DNA of 64,000 nt from Flavobacterium restrictum (GCF_007097245.1 NZ_VJZT01000001.1:62001-126000); one strand, 5' to 3'. Numbered from the stretch's first letter, positions 23,906 through 33,616 are shown. The notes: generated by a model from the sequence alone, not told the origin. Made by a program: numbers and translations.

Positions 23906-25072
23906 ATGACTGAAATATTCAATAACACACAAATAGCCTTTGCATTAAAAAGCGATACGGAACTTGACAGAGCTTATTTTTTATTCAAAATGATTGATAG
24001 TCAGCCGTTAGTACGAATTGGGACTGCGGTGACCAATTTTGCTTTGAAAGCCAATCTTCCAGTTGAAGGATTAATTCGAGCTACTGTTTTTGACCATTTT
24101 TGTGGCGGTATAAATGAGTCCGATTGTTTGACTGTTGTGGATAAAATGTTTACCAAAGGCGTTTCTTCGGTTTTGGATTATTCAGTCGAAGGCAAAGAGG
24201 AAGAAGCACAGTTTGATGCCGCACTCGAAATGACTTTGAAAACCATTGAGTTTGCCAAGGAGCGATTGGCGATTCCGTTTGCGGTTTTTAAACCAACTGG
24301 TTTTGGACGGTTAGCGTTGTATGAAAAATTAGGCGAAAAACAAACCTTAACGCCACAAGAACAAGCTGAGTGGGATCGCGTAGTAACTCGTTTTGATGTG
24401 GTATGTCAGGAAGCGCATCATAAAAATGTAGCTTTACTAATAGATGGCGAAGAAAGCTGGATGCAAGATGCCGCCGATGATCTAGTAACCACAATGATGC
24501 AAAAATACAACAAGCAACGCGCTATTGTTTTCAATACGCTCCAAATGTACCGCTGGGATCGATTGGATTATTTGAAAAAGTTGCACGCACAAGCTACCAC
24601 CGAAGGTTTTTTTATAGGAATGAAATTGGTTCGGGGCGCCTATATGGAAAAAGAAAATGCACATGCCATAGAAAAAGGCTATCCAAGTCCTATTTGCGAA
24701 TCTAAAGCGGCAACTGATATCAATTATGATGCTGCGGTTACTTATATGATGGCGCATGTAGACCAAATGGCCATTTTTGCAGGAACACATAACGAGTTAA
24801 GTTCGTATAAACTGATGGATTTGATGCGTCAAAAGGGGTTAAAAACCAATGATGACAAAGTTTGGTTTGGTCAATTGTATGGCATGAGCGACAACATTAG
24901 TTACAATCTAGCCGAAAATGGATTTAACGTGGCTAAATATTTGCCTTTTGGTCCCGTAAAAGATGTGATGCCCTATTTAATCCGTCGTGCGGAAGAAAAT
25001 ACATCGGTTGCGGGACAAACCAGTCGCGAATTAGCGATGATAAAAGCCGAGCGAAAAAGAAGAAAAGAATAA
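23906..25072 (+). CDS. Proline dehydrogenase
   Basis: 388 residues, single-domain enzyme rather than the bifunctional PutA. It oxidises proline to pyrroline-5-carboxylate with FAD and passes electrons to the respiratory chain. The barrel motifs are present: ERLAIPFAVFKPTGFGR, LLIDGEESWMQ, NTLQMYRWDRLDYL, LVRGAYMEKE and the C-terminal YLPFGPVKDVMPYLIRRAEEN, with the arginine pair that binds proline carboxylate. Length fits the longer mitochondrial-type branch found in Bacteroidota. It stands alone, converging with the ClC gene with only 5 bp between stop codons. Confidence 0.94.
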   Translation: MTEIFNNTQIAFALKSDTELDRAYFLFKMIDSQPLVRIGTAVTNFALKANLPVEGLIRATVFDHFCGGINESDCLTVVDKMFTKGVSSVLDYSVEGKEEEAQFDAALEMTLKTIEFAKERLAIPFAVFKPTGFGRLALYEKLGEKQTLTPQEQAEWDRVVTRFDVVCQEAHHKNVALLIDGEESWMQDAADDLVTTMMQKYNKQRAIVFNTLQMYRWDRLDYLKKLHAQATTEGFFIGMKLVRGAYMEKENAHAIEKGYPSPICESKAATDINYDAAVTYMMAHVDQMAIFAGTHNELSSYKLMDLMRQKGLKTNDDKVWFGQLYGMSDNISYNLAENGFNVAKYLPFGPVKDVMPYLIRRAEENTSVAGQTSRELAMIKAERKRRKE

Positions 25073-25077
25073 GATTT

Positions 25078-26871
25078 TTATTCTATTGTCATTGATTTTA
25101 GTTTTTTGCGATACGCCTCCAATGCTACTGATTTTGAAATAAATCCGTAGTATTTGGAGTTTTTTATGACGGGTAAAAACACTTTTTTGGAACTTTCAAA
25201 TTTGTTCATCACGATTTCCATACTGTCCGATGGATAAATGATATCAGTAGGAACGGTCATAATTTCTTTGACCAAAGTATATTTTACCCGATAGGAATTG
25301 AAAATTATTTCTCGGATATCGTTAAAATGTACAATGCCTTGCATGTTATTTTCGGAGTCAACTACGGCAAAAATGACTTGATTGGAATGCGAAATTAAAT
25401 CGACTAATTTCTCTAGATTTTCGTTAGGAGCAATGGTTAGGTAATCTGTTTGAATAATCGAGTTGGTATCGAGTGTCGAAAGGATATTTGTGTCTTTATT
25501 GCTGGTAAACGCATTTCCTTTTCGGGCAAGACTTTTGACATCTAGCGAATGTTTTTCAAAGCGTTTTGAAATAGCAAAACTTATAGACGACACAATCATC
25601 AAGGGAATCATTAGGTTGTAACCTCCTGTTATTTCGGCAATTAAAAATATTGCCGTCAGTGGTGCATGAAATAATCCACTCAAGATTCCAGCCATTCCCA
25701 CCATAGTAAAATTACTTACAGGCAATTTTGATAGTCCAATTAGATTCAATGCTTTTGAAAAGAAAAAGCCTACATACGATCCTAAAAATAGGGAAGGAGC
25801 AAAGTTCCCTCCGTTACCACCACTGCCCAAAGTGATGCCTGTTGCAAATACTTTCAGCAACATTGTACAACCTATAAATCCCAAAAGTGCCCAATTGTTA
25901 TCTCGAAAACCTTTGAATAAAGTATTGTCTAATAATTGTCCTGGGTCTTTTTGAGATAATATTCGGATGCTTTCGTAGCCTTCGCCAAAGAGCGTTGGGA
26001 ATATAAAAATCAGTAACGCCAAGATACTCGAACCCAATAAAGCTTTCTTATACGGGCTTAATTTGAGTCGTCCAAAAAAATGTTCTACCCGTTGAAAATT
26101 ACGAGCATAATACACCGAAATAATTCCTGTAAAAAGACCAAGTAAAACGTAATATGGAATATTATGGTAATTAAAAATTTGACGTTGTTTGAATGATAAT
26201 AAAATAGTTTCGTCCAAAACAATTACGGATACCAAAGCACCCGTAGCCGCCGCAATCATTATTGGTGTAAAAGCGGCAATGCTCACATCCACCAACAAGA
26301 CTTCGATAGCAAACAAAACTCCTGCAATAGGCGCATTAAAAGCGGCTGCAATACCAGCAGCCACGCCACATCCAATCAAAAGTGTGCGGTCTTTGTAACT
26401 TAATTTATATTTTTGAGCATAATTAGAACCAAAAGCTGCTCCTGTAATTACAATTGGACTTTCTAAACCTGCTGAACCACCCAAACCTACTGTAAGCGAA
26501 CTGGTTATTATCTGGGCATACATTTGTTTTTTGGGAATAATACTAGCTTTTTTGGCAACAGCATATAAGATTTGTGAGGTTCCTTTTTCTATCGTTCCAC
26601 CCAAAACTCTTTTGACCACAAAAACCGTCAATACAATTCCTATTATAGGCAACATTCCTTTAATAACGCCATATTTAAAAACACTAGCTATTGTTGTTAC
26701 ATACGTGGCAAAAGTAAAAACCCAATGCGCAAATGTTTTTAGAACTATCACGGCAAATGCTGCCGAAATACCCACTAAAACTGCCGATAAAAATATAAAT
26801 TGCTTGTTGGTCAGCTTGTTTTGTGACCAAACAATTAGATATTCAAACGTATTAATGATTTTTTTGAACAT
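25078..26871 (-). CDS. ClC family chloride channel/transporter with CBS domains
   Basis: 597 residues. The membrane part (about 25-440) carries GSAGLESP, the counterpart of GREGP with the gating Glu, and GGNGGNFAPSLFLG, the GxFxP selectivity motif. Two CBS domains follow (about 465-595; TDYLTIAPNENLEKLVDLIS and MTVPTDIIYPSDSMEIVMNKF), which usually bind adenine nucleotides and regulate gating. The gating Glu suggests an H+/Cl- antiporter, but sequence alone does not decide. It is an isolated gene with a candidate promoter. Confidence 0.93.
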   Translation of the reverse strand: MFKKIINTFEYLIVWSQNKLTNKQFIFLSAVLVGISAAFAVIVLKTFAHWVFTFATYVTTIASVFKYGVIKGMLPIIGIVLTVFVVKRVLGGTIEKGTSQILYAVAKKASIIPKKQMYAQIITSSLTVGLGGSAGLESPIVITGAAFGSNYAQKYKLSYKDRTLLIGCGVAAGIAAAFNAPIAGVLFAIEVLLVDVSIAAFTPIMIAAATGALVSVIVLDETILLSFKQRQIFNYHNIPYYVLLGLFTGIISVYYARNFQRVEHFFGRLKLSPYKKALLGSSILALLIFIFPTLFGEGYESIRILSQKDPGQLLDNTLFKGFRDNNWALLGFIGCTMLLKVFATGITLGSGGNGGNFAPSLFLGSYVGFFFSKALNLIGLSKLPVSNFTMVGMAGILSGLFHAPLTAIFLIAEITGGYNLMIPLMIVSSISFAISKRFEKHSLDVKSLARKGNAFTSNKDTNILSTLDTNSIIQTDYLTIAPNENLEKLVDLISHSNQVIFAVVDSENNMQGIVHFNDIREIIFNSYRVKYTLVKEIMTVPTDIIYPSDSMEIVMNKFESSKKVFLPVIKNSKYYGFISKSVALEAYRKKLKSMTIE

Positions 26872-26893
26872 TGCTTTTGTAAAATTGATTCTG

Positions 26894-26901
26894 CAAAAAT
26901 A
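26894..26901 (-). promoter_or_regulatory. -7 element for the ClC gene
   Basis: TATTTTTG on the minus strand, 22 bases before the ATG at 26871. Confidence 0.45.
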
Positions 26902-26928
26902 GAATTCATAACGAACACTTCCTAATTA

Positions 26929-28608
26929 TTAAAAACCTACTGCGGTATCATCGCCTCTAGAATCGGCTCCACCTTCTAATGTACCATTTGGAAGTACCAA
27001 AATAGCGTCTACTTTTCCAATCACAGGAGTTGTTTTTTCGTTGATGTGATACCCTTTGGATTGCAATGTTTTAAGAGTTGGAGCGTCAAAAGTATTGGGT
27101 TCAAAAGTAATGACATCAGGCAACCATTGATGGTGAAATCGGGGAGCATTTACGGCTGCTTGCATACCCAAATCGTATTCGTAGACATTCAAAATTGTTT
27201 GCAGCACCGATGTGATAATGGTCGAACCGCCAGGAGAGCCTACAACCATGAACAACTGACCGTTTTTTTCGACAATCGTGGGTGTCATTGAACTCAACAT
27301 TCGTTTGCTCGGGGCAATACTATTGGCTTCATTTCCTATTAAACCAAACATATTGGGTTCGCCAGGTTTGGCGCTAAAATCATCCATTTCATTGTTCAAG
27401 AAAAATCCCAGTTCGTCACAATAATATTTGGAACCAAATGCATCATTCAAGGTCGTGGTTGCGGCAACAGCATTGCCAAAGGAATCTACAATTGAGTAGT
27501 GTGTTGTCTCGGTGCTTTCATTGTATTTTACGGTTCCCTCTTTGACATCCTTGGATAGCGTTGCTTTTTCAAAATCGAAAGTTGCCATTCTCGATTTGGC
27601 ATATTCGGTAGTCATAAGTGCTTTTATTGGAATTTTTACAAAGTCAGGATCACCCAAAAAATAACTTCTATCGGCGTAAGCCCTTCTTTCGGCTTCCACC
27701 AGAACTTGAATGGCGTCGGGGGAATTATGTCCCATTTTTGCCACATCATAGGGAGCAATCATGGTCATAATTTGGGCTAGGCATAGTCCACCGCTGCTTG
27801 GTGGTGGCATTGCAATAATTTTTAAATCTTTGTAGGCAAATACCAGTGGTTTTCTCCATTTGGCTTCGTATTGTGCCAAGTCTTTCAGGGTAATAATAGC
27901 CCCTTTTTGTTGCAGGTAGTGTACCAGTATTTTGGCAGTTTGTCCTTTGTAAAATTCGGCACTACCATTTTTCGCAATTCGTTTGAGAGTAGTGGCCAAT
28001 GCGGGGTATTTTATAGTATCTTTTTCTTTAAAATTCTTGGCAAATAGCGTTTTGTCGCCATTAATTTTTATAACTTTATTCCTATAATCCTTGAGTTGTT
28101 TTTCTTGTTTTTGAGTAACTACAACGCCTTTTTCTGCTAATGCAATTACAGGTTTCAAAATCTCGGACATGGGTAAAGAACCCAGTTTTTTATGAACGGC
28201 AAAAATTCCTGCTATGGTTCCAGGTACACCAATTGCAAGGGCTGTGTCGGTACTTTTTCCTTTAATAACGTTGCCATCTTTATCCAAAAACATAGTTTTG
28301 GTCGCTGCCAAAGGGGCTTTTTCTCGATAATCTAATGTGCCCATTTCCCCATTGGCTTTGCGATAGACCATAAAGCCTCCACCACCTAAATTACCGGCAT
28401 ACGGATAAGCAACTGCCAGTGCCAGCTCGGTTGCAATCATGGCATCAAAGGCATTACCACCTTGTTTCATAATTGCTACACCTATTTTTGACGCTTCTTC
28501 TCTTGCTGAAACGACCATCGCTTTATGAGCAATTAATCCTGTTTGCGCATTAGTTTTTGTGGAAAGAATCAGTATCAAAAAGCCAAAAGCGAGTATTGAT
28601 TTTTTCAT
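26929..28608 (-). CDS. ggt: Gamma-glutamyltransferase
   Basis: 559 residues with a signal peptide (about 1-21, ending TNAQ). It cleaves gamma-glutamyl bonds of glutathione and related compounds in the periplasm. The precursor self-cleaves before the nucleophile Thr368 in TTHYSIVD, giving a large and a small subunit. Other motifs are GNLGGGGFM (72-80), PPPSSGG (268-274) and PSKRMLSSMTPT, the gamma-glutamyl-binding region. It overlaps the ACP phosphodiesterase gene by 4 bp (ATGA), so the two are translationally coupled. Confidence 0.96.
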   Translation of the reverse strand: MKKSILAFGFLILILSTKTNAQTGLIAHKAMVVSAREEASKIGVAIMKQGGNAFDAMIATELALAVAYPYAGNLGGGGFMVYRKANGEMGTLDYREKAPLAATKTMFLDKDGNVIKGKSTDTALAIGVPGTIAGIFAVHKKLGSLPMSEILKPVIALAEKGVVVTQKQEKQLKDYRNKVIKINGDKTLFAKNFKEKDTIKYPALATTLKRIAKNGSAEFYKGQTAKILVHYLQQKGAIITLKDLAQYEAKWRKPLVFAYKDLKIIAMPPPSSGGLCLAQIMTMIAPYDVAKMGHNSPDAIQVLVEAERRAYADRSYFLGDPDFVKIPIKALMTTEYAKSRMATFDFEKATLSKDVKEGTVKYNESTETTHYSIVDSFGNAVAATTTLNDAFGSKYYCDELGFFLNNEMDDFSAKPGEPNMFGLIGNEANSIAPSKRMLSSMTPTIVEKNGQLFMVVGSPGGSTIITSVLQTILNVYEYDLGMQAAVNAPRFHHQWLPDVITFEPNTFDAPTLKTLQSKGYHINEKTTPVIGKVDAILVLPNGTLEGGADSRGDDTAVGF

Positions 28609-29189
28609 AACGAAAGTAATTTTAAATTCGAATGCGTTTTTAAATCTTCAAAAAAAGTGATGAATTCCTGTTCAAATTCGGTGTAAAAAGTAACGAGTTC
28701 TTGTGATGCAAATCGCATTTTGGATTCATTATTTGTTCGGCGATCCATTTGGGTCAAAATACTGTGAATTCCTGCAACAGTTTGATAACTAACTAACCAA
28801 TTGTGTTGGATCATATAAGGCAACATATTTTGAGTTTTTGGTGTCAAAATACTGTAATTGTCATGCAAGGATTGGTAAAATCGTTGTGTAAAATTTTCTA
28901 ATTTTTCATCGGAATATTGGTTCCAATTTTTGGCCAAAAAATGGTCGTAAAAAACATCTACAATAACGCCTGAATAATGGTGGTAATTGGCATGTAGTTT
29001 TTTGGTACTTTGCCTAAAAATGGGATGCGCATCAGTAAAAGTGTCAATTTCTCGGTGTAAAATAATCCCTTTTTGAATGGCTAACGGGAAATTTACAAAC
29101 TGTTTTCCCCGAATACCATCAGCCATAAAATTGCCAATTTTGATCAAATCCGTATCGCCAGAAAGATAAATATGAGCCAGAAAATTCAT
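28605..29189 (-). CDS. ACP phosphodiesterase (AcpH/DUF479 family)
   Basis: 194 residues. The N-terminus MNFLAHIYLSGD and the following IGNFMADGIRGK and HREIDTFTDAHP are the hallmarks of the AcpH family, an HD-like metal-dependent fold. In Escherichia coli AcpH removes the phosphopantetheine arm from acyl carrier protein. Length matches. The gene precedes ggt and overlaps it by 4 bp; the pairing has no obvious metabolic logic beyond a possible link to thiol and coenzyme A turnover. Confidence 0.9.
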   Translation of the reverse strand: MNFLAHIYLSGDTDLIKIGNFMADGIRGKQFVNFPLAIQKGIILHREIDTFTDAHPIFRQSTKKLHANYHHYSGVIVDVFYDHFLAKNWNQYSDEKLENFTQRFYQSLHDNYSILTPKTQNMLPYMIQHNWLVSYQTVAGIHSILTQMDRRTNNESKMRFASQELVTFYTEFEQEFITFFEDLKTHSNLKLLSL

Positions 29190-29254
29190 TTTTTTGAGTT
29201 GTTTTATTTCGTTAGTAAATATAATACCAATTACTACTTAAAAAACAATCCAAT

Positions 29255-30358
29255 TTATTTTTTGGTATTAAATAAACGTATGAATCGTTCCGATACTACT
29301 GATTTAGTGGAGTAGGAATTGATTAGAATAGGTTGTTTGAGTTTGAGGATGCTATCAATTACTGTTCGAATTTTTTTGTCCGAATCGGATTCGGCTAACG
29401 CTATATATTCGAAATCTTGATTGTATTGAGTCATTATTTTTTGCTCTTTTTGGATTAATTCTTGGTTGATTTTGGGATCCATTAAGCACACAACATTTTC
29501 TATTTTTCCATTTAAAATAAAGCCAAAAAACTCATCATCAGTAGGATAGGGGGTAAAGTAAATGTGTTTTTGAAGTTTAATAATTTTGCCTCGTTCAAAA
29601 CTTTTCAGAGTATCAATGTCGTTAGAACCTAACTCGGTTTTGATTTTTAGAGTGTTATTTTCGTTTTCTATTATGTTTTTGAAAACATTGGCTCTGTCTT
29701 TTCCTAAATAGCAATGTACATAATATTTACCTTTTAAATGATGGGCCAACTCTTTGATTTGTAACACAGAATTGGTGTTTTCATCAATCCAAGGCAACAT
29801 TGGAATAGCAATTAATTGTATGCCTGTTTTGGCCGCATTTTCGGCTTCCTTTTGCATCAAAATGGGTTCAGCTGGAATTACTAATTTGCTTAATAATGAA
29901 ATAATGGCCGTATAATTTTGAGCTTTTAGCGCTTCGATTTTTTCTTGGTCAGGATAAGGACCAAAATGAAATTCGGCTGTGGCACTTTTGTTGATTTCGA
30001 TAGTATTGGCACTGGAATTTATCAATAATTCAGGTTTAAAGCTAAAAATGTACAGCGAAACAAGCAACGCTATTCCTATAAATACGAGCATTCCATTTTT
30101 GGCACTACTATTTTTGGACGCATTAAATTTTCGAAATATAAAAAAGGTTAAAAAAACGATGGCTACCACAAAAAGAGCCACTACTATTTTTTGAATTAAG
30201 TTTTCGTTAGCTTCGGACCAATTTTCGTCTGCTGCTTTTTGAGCAATCATTCGTGTTGGACCAACGGTAAGCATTAACAATCCCAACGGAAAAGCCAACC
30301 CTAATCCCAAAAAACAAAAAATAACAACACTTTTAAGGCTCCATTTTTTAGTACTCAT
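29255..30358 (-). CDS. Membrane protein with tandem phosphatase domains, second degenerate
   Basis: 367 residues. Three hydrophobic segments (about 11-33, 57-77, 88-107) precede a soluble part. Residues about 130-235 look like a dual-specificity phosphatase: FHFGPYPDQEKIEALK, then HCYLGKDR, a perfect HCX5R signature (His215, Cys216, Arg222). Residues about 268-365 repeat the same pattern (FTPYPTDDEFFGFIL; NSYSTKSVVSER) but lack the catalytic Cys, so this half is a pseudophosphatase. Substrate unknown: tyrosine phosphate, phosphoinositide or undecaprenyl phosphate are all possible. It lies 42 bp downstream of the YaiO-like gene in the same direction. Confidence 0.72.
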   Translation of the reverse strand: MSTKKWSLKSVVIFCFLGLGLAFPLGLLMLTVGPTRMIAQKAADENWSEANENLIQKIVVALFVVAIVFLTFFIFRKFNASKNSSAKNGMLVFIGIALLVSLYIFSFKPELLINSSANTIEINKSATAEFHFGPYPDQEKIEALKAQNYTAIISLLSKLVIPAEPILMQKEAENAAKTGIQLIAIPMLPWIDENTNSVLQIKELAHHLKGKYYVHCYLGKDRANVFKNIIENENNTLKIKTELGSNDIDTLKSFERGKIIKLQKHIYFTPYPTDDEFFGFILNGKIENVVCLMDPKINQELIQKEQKIMTQYNQDFEYIALAESDSDKKIRTVIDSILKLKQPILINSYSTKSVVSERFIRLFNTKK

Positions 30359-30400
30359 ACTTAAATAAATTGATGTTATTGCTTGAACATTTTTTTGGCT

Positions 30401-31651
30401 TTACAACAGCCATTGCAATTGCAAAGTGATATTGATTTCGTTTTGGTATTTGCTTGGCGTGTATTCTTGGCGGTTGAACCCAGTTTGTGCCCCAATAATA
30501 AATTTTTTGAATACCACTTTGTTATATCCCGCACCAATTCTATAGGAATTCAGCGAAACTCGTTGGTCAAATTGCGAAATAGTTTCGCGTTCATCAGGCG
30601 ATGTTCCATATCCAGCATTGATTGCAAAATAGTCATAGCGGGAATTGAAGTAATAGCGATACGTTGATGCAAAGGAAGGATAGGGTTTTTTTTGACCAAT
30701 TTGGAAATAAGATCTCAAGTTGAACCATCCGGCACCCAAATATTTTCCAAAACCCAATGCGGTCGAATAGTTTTCGGTTGTATTGGTTTTATTGTATCTA
30801 ATGCCTAATTCAGTTTCCCAACCTTTACCTAAATTTTGAAAAAAGGAATAATTCAAGCGCACTTTTGGAAAAATCCGATCATTGCTGATGCCAATGTTCA
30901 AAAAAGAATAATTTTTTGGAGAGGTTTTATAATACGTTTCGAGTTCATACATGGAACCAGAAAGCACACTTGTACCACTAGATTGCCTGTCGTTATAATC
31001 AAAACGTCCTATGATTGTTGCGTTTTTTAATTGTTTTGCATAGTGTAAACTCGTATAATTCCATGGGCCAACGCCAGATCGATTGAATACAGTGGTGGTG
31101 TTGCTAATGCCTATTCGATCGCCATAAGCATCTAGTTTCATGTCGAATAAGCGGTCTTTTAAAGTAGTATCTTCTGGATATTTTTTGATTAAAAAACTTA
31201 AATAGGTAGCTGTAGCTTTTGGATTATTCTCAAGCTCCAAAGCTCGAAGTTTCAAGAGATGAAAGTCCTTCTCTTCGGGACAAAGTACTAGGGCTTGGTC
31301 TATCGTTTGTAATGCTGCATCTGCCTTATTTTGCTCAATTTCTAAACGGGTCAAGTAACTAAAAGCTTCTTTATAGTTGGTGTTTTTTGCAATGACGTAT
31401 TTAAAATAATAGCGCGCACTGTCTATTTGATTGGTCATTTTGTAAGCGTTACCTAATGATACATAAAAATCCAAATAATTGGGTGCTTTTTTTATCCCTA
31501 ATTGGCATAATGCAATCGCTTTGGTATAATTTTTTTCTACCGAAATCACTTTGTTTGTTGCGACTAATAAACTGTCGGTATCCATTTTTTGCGCAAATAA
31601 ACTAGTTTTTGTAACGATAATAAACAAAAAAAATAAGTATTTTAATTTCAT
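30401..31651 (-). CDS. TPR-containing YaiO-like outer membrane protein
   Basis: 416 residues. A signal peptide (MKLKYLFFLFIIVTKTSLFAQ) is followed by TPR-like helices (about 25-165; NYLDFYVSLGNAYKM, DSARYYFKYVIAKN, KADAALQTIDQALVL). Residues about 180-416 have the alternating aromatic pattern of an outer-membrane beta-barrel and end in NEINITLQLQWLL. This arrangement fits the YaiO family, which in some bacteria is associated with polysaccharide export or surface sugars. It is likely the first gene of a transcript with the membrane phosphatase. Confidence 0.8.
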   Translation of the reverse strand: MKLKYLFFLFIIVTKTSLFAQKMDTDSLLVATNKVISVEKNYTKAIALCQLGIKKAPNYLDFYVSLGNAYKMTNQIDSARYYFKYVIAKNTNYKEAFSYLTRLEIEQNKADAALQTIDQALVLCPEEKDFHLLKLRALELENNPKATATYLSFLIKKYPEDTTLKDRLFDMKLDAYGDRIGISNTTTVFNRSGVGPWNYTSLHYAKQLKNATIIGRFDYNDRQSSGTSVLSGSMYELETYYKTSPKNYSFLNIGISNDRIFPKVRLNYSFFQNLGKGWETELGIRYNKTNTTENYSTALGFGKYLGAGWFNLRSYFQIGQKKPYPSFASTYRYYFNSRYDYFAINAGYGTSPDERETISQFDQRVSLNSYRIGAGYNKVVFKKFIIGAQTGFNRQEYTPSKYQNEINITLQLQWLL

Positions 31652-31875
31652 AATATAAACATTTTAAGGCAGTTGCGTTTTTTTTTGTTTAAAAAAAATA
31701 GAGCTACTATACACTATTGTATTGGTTTTTATGTTTTGCAGTAAAACAACAGTTAAGCAAAAGTAAGGAATTAGTTTTGGTTTTCATTTCCTATTTTTTG
31801 GGATGAAAAACAAAATAGGATCTTTAATTTTTGAAAACTAGTTTGATAAGTTTTAGGCCACTTCATTAACTTTTT

Positions 31876-31883
31876 TATATTTG
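31876..31883 (+). promoter_or_regulatory. -7 element for glmM
   Basis: TATATTTG matches TAnnTTTG and ends 24 bases before the ATG. Confidence 0.5.
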
Positions 31884-31907
31884 TAGTAAATAACCAAAAT
31901 TGAACAA

Positions 31908-33314
31908 ATGACTTTAATAAAATCGATTTCAGGAATTCGAGGAACAATAGGAGGAAAAGTAGGCAATAACTTGACGCCAGTCGATGCTGTAAAATTTGCA
32001 TCGGCCTACGGGACTTGGTTAAAGGGTCAAGAGCCAAAAATCAAAAGCGATGCACCCCGAAAATTCAAAGTTGTAGTGGGACGCGATGCGCGAATTTCAG
32101 GACCTATGATTCATAATTTAGTGGTGAATACCTTGATTGGTTTAGGCATAGATGTCATTGATTTGGGACTTTCGACCACACCAACGGTTGAAATTGCTGT
32201 TCCGTTAGAAAATGCTGATGGTGGTATAATTCTTACTGCTTCTCACAACCCAAAACAATGGAATGCGTTGAAATTACTCAACGAAAAAGGAGAATTTTTG
32301 AATGGTATCGAAGGCGTAAAAATATTGCAAATTGCCGAAGCCGAAGCATTTGATTTTTCGGATGTGGATAGTTTGGGCGAAATTACCCAAAACGATGCCT
32401 ATATGGATATTCATATCGACGAAGTTTTGAACCTGCCTTTGGTGGATATCAAAGCGGTAAAAGCGGCCAAATTCAAAGTGGTAGTAGATGGCGTAAATTC
32501 GTCAGGAGGGATTATTATCCCAAAATTACTTGAATTAATGGGGGTTGAAGTAGTTAAATTGTACTGTGAACCCAACGGTCATTTTCCTCATAATCCAGAG
32601 CCTTTAAAAGAGCATTTAACGGATATTTCATTATTGGTTGTCCAAGAAAAAGCCCATTTGGGAGTGGTTGTAGATCCTGATGTGGATCGTTTGGCTTTTA
32701 TTTGCGAAGACGGCGAAATGTTTGGAGAGGAATACACGCTGGTTGCTTGTGCGGATTATGTATTGAGCAAAACACCAGGAAGTACGGTATCTAATATGTC
32801 CTCCTCCCGAGCCTTGCGTGATGTAACGCTTACGCATAATGGCACGTACGAAGCCAGCGCAGTAGGCGAGGTGAATGTAGTCGATTTGATGAAAAAGAAT
32901 CATGCCATAATTGGTGGCGAAGGAAATGGCGGTATCATTTATCCGGAATCCCATTATGGACGCGATAGTTTGGTAGGTGTGGCGTTGTTTTTGACGCATT
33001 TGGCCAATAAAAAAATGACTGTTTCGGCATTGCGCGCTTCGTATCCTGAATATTATATGAGCAAAAACAAAATTGAGTTGACGCCCCAAATTGATGTTGA
33101 TGCCATTCTTGTTGCCATGACGGAGAAATATAAAAACGAAGATATTACAACTATTGATGGCGTGAAAATTGACTTTGCCCAGAATTGGGTTCACTTAAGA
33201 AAATCAAATACGGAACCTATTATTCGTATTTATACCGAAGCCGCCTCACAACAACTCGCCGATGAGTTAGCATTACGAATTATAGACGAAATAAAAACAG
33301 TGGCTGGGATTTAA
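31908..33314 (+). CDS. glmM: Phosphoglucosamine mutase
   Basis: 468 residues, alpha-D-phosphohexomutase family. It interconverts glucosamine 6- and 1-phosphate on the way to UDP-GlcNAc for peptidoglycan and lipid A. The phosphoserine is Ser112 in TASHNP, the metal-binding loop is DPDVDRLAF, the sugar-binding loop is GGEGNGG and the phosphate-binding end is RKSNTEPIIRIYTEA. Phosphomannomutase activity is the alternative. The last codons GGG ATT TAA lie inside one of the two direct repeats flanking the MITE-like element, so the reading frame ends exactly at the insertion. Confidence 0.92.
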   Translation: MTLIKSISGIRGTIGGKVGNNLTPVDAVKFASAYGTWLKGQEPKIKSDAPRKFKVVVGRDARISGPMIHNLVVNTLIGLGIDVIDLGLSTTPTVEIAVPLENADGGIILTASHNPKQWNALKLLNEKGEFLNGIEGVKILQIAEAEAFDFSDVDSLGEITQNDAYMDIHIDEVLNLPLVDIKAVKAAKFKVVVDGVNSSGGIIIPKLLELMGVEVVKLYCEPNGHFPHNPEPLKEHLTDISLLVVQEKAHLGVVVDPDVDRLAFICEDGEMFGEEYTLVACADYVLSKTPGSTVSNMSSSRALRDVTLTHNGTYEASAVGEVNVVDLMKKNHAIIGGEGNGGIIYPESHYGRDSLVGVALFLTHLANKKMTVSALRASYPEYYMSKNKIELTPQIDVDAILVAMTEKYKNEDITTIDGVKIDFAQNWVHLRKSNTEPIIRIYTEAASQQLADELALRIIDEIKTVAGI

Positions 33315-33533
33315 ACAGGGCGTTCGCTTTTAAAACAATTGTTAATAAAAAAAGAAAATACACCACTCATTGCTTCGCCTGTTCGCTATCGCTCGGGTCA
33401 CATATTTTAAAACCAAAATAATGCTGTTTGATTGCACAAATTCAAAAATCAGTGTCAATTTAATTCCTTTTAAGTTATTGAAATCTGTGAATCTGTGGCA
33501 GTCTTTTTAAAAGCGAATGCCCAGGGATTTAAA
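33306..33533. mobile_element. MITE-like element with 10-bp target duplication
   Basis: A 208-bp unit (33316-33523) is flanked by the perfect direct repeat GGGATTTAAA (33306-33315 and 33524-33533). Its ends are inverted repeats: GGGCGTTCGCTTTTAAAA (33318-33335) against TTTTAAAAGCGAATGCCC (33505-33522), 17 of 18 positions paired. The interior has no gene. This is the structure of a non-autonomous transposon. The long duplication recalls IS4-type transposases, but no partner element lies in the window. Confidence 0.8.
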
Positions 33534-33616
33534 GTCCTAAATTAGTTCCAAATTTTAAAACCCTTTCCATCTAGAATTTGATCGAAAGGGTTTTATTTTT
33601 TACAAAAATCAAATAA
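33315..33616. other. glmM-GH128 intergenic region
   Basis: 302 bp between convergent genes, filled by the MITE-like element and then the terminator at 33557-33600. No gene is present. Confidence 0.6.
33557..33600. terminator. Bidirectional terminator, glmM and GH128 gene
   Basis: AAAACCCTTTC at 33557-33567 pairs with GAAAGGGTTTT at 33584-33594, followed by T-rich sequence. The MITE-like insertion now separates it from glmM by 240 bp. Confidence 0.8.
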
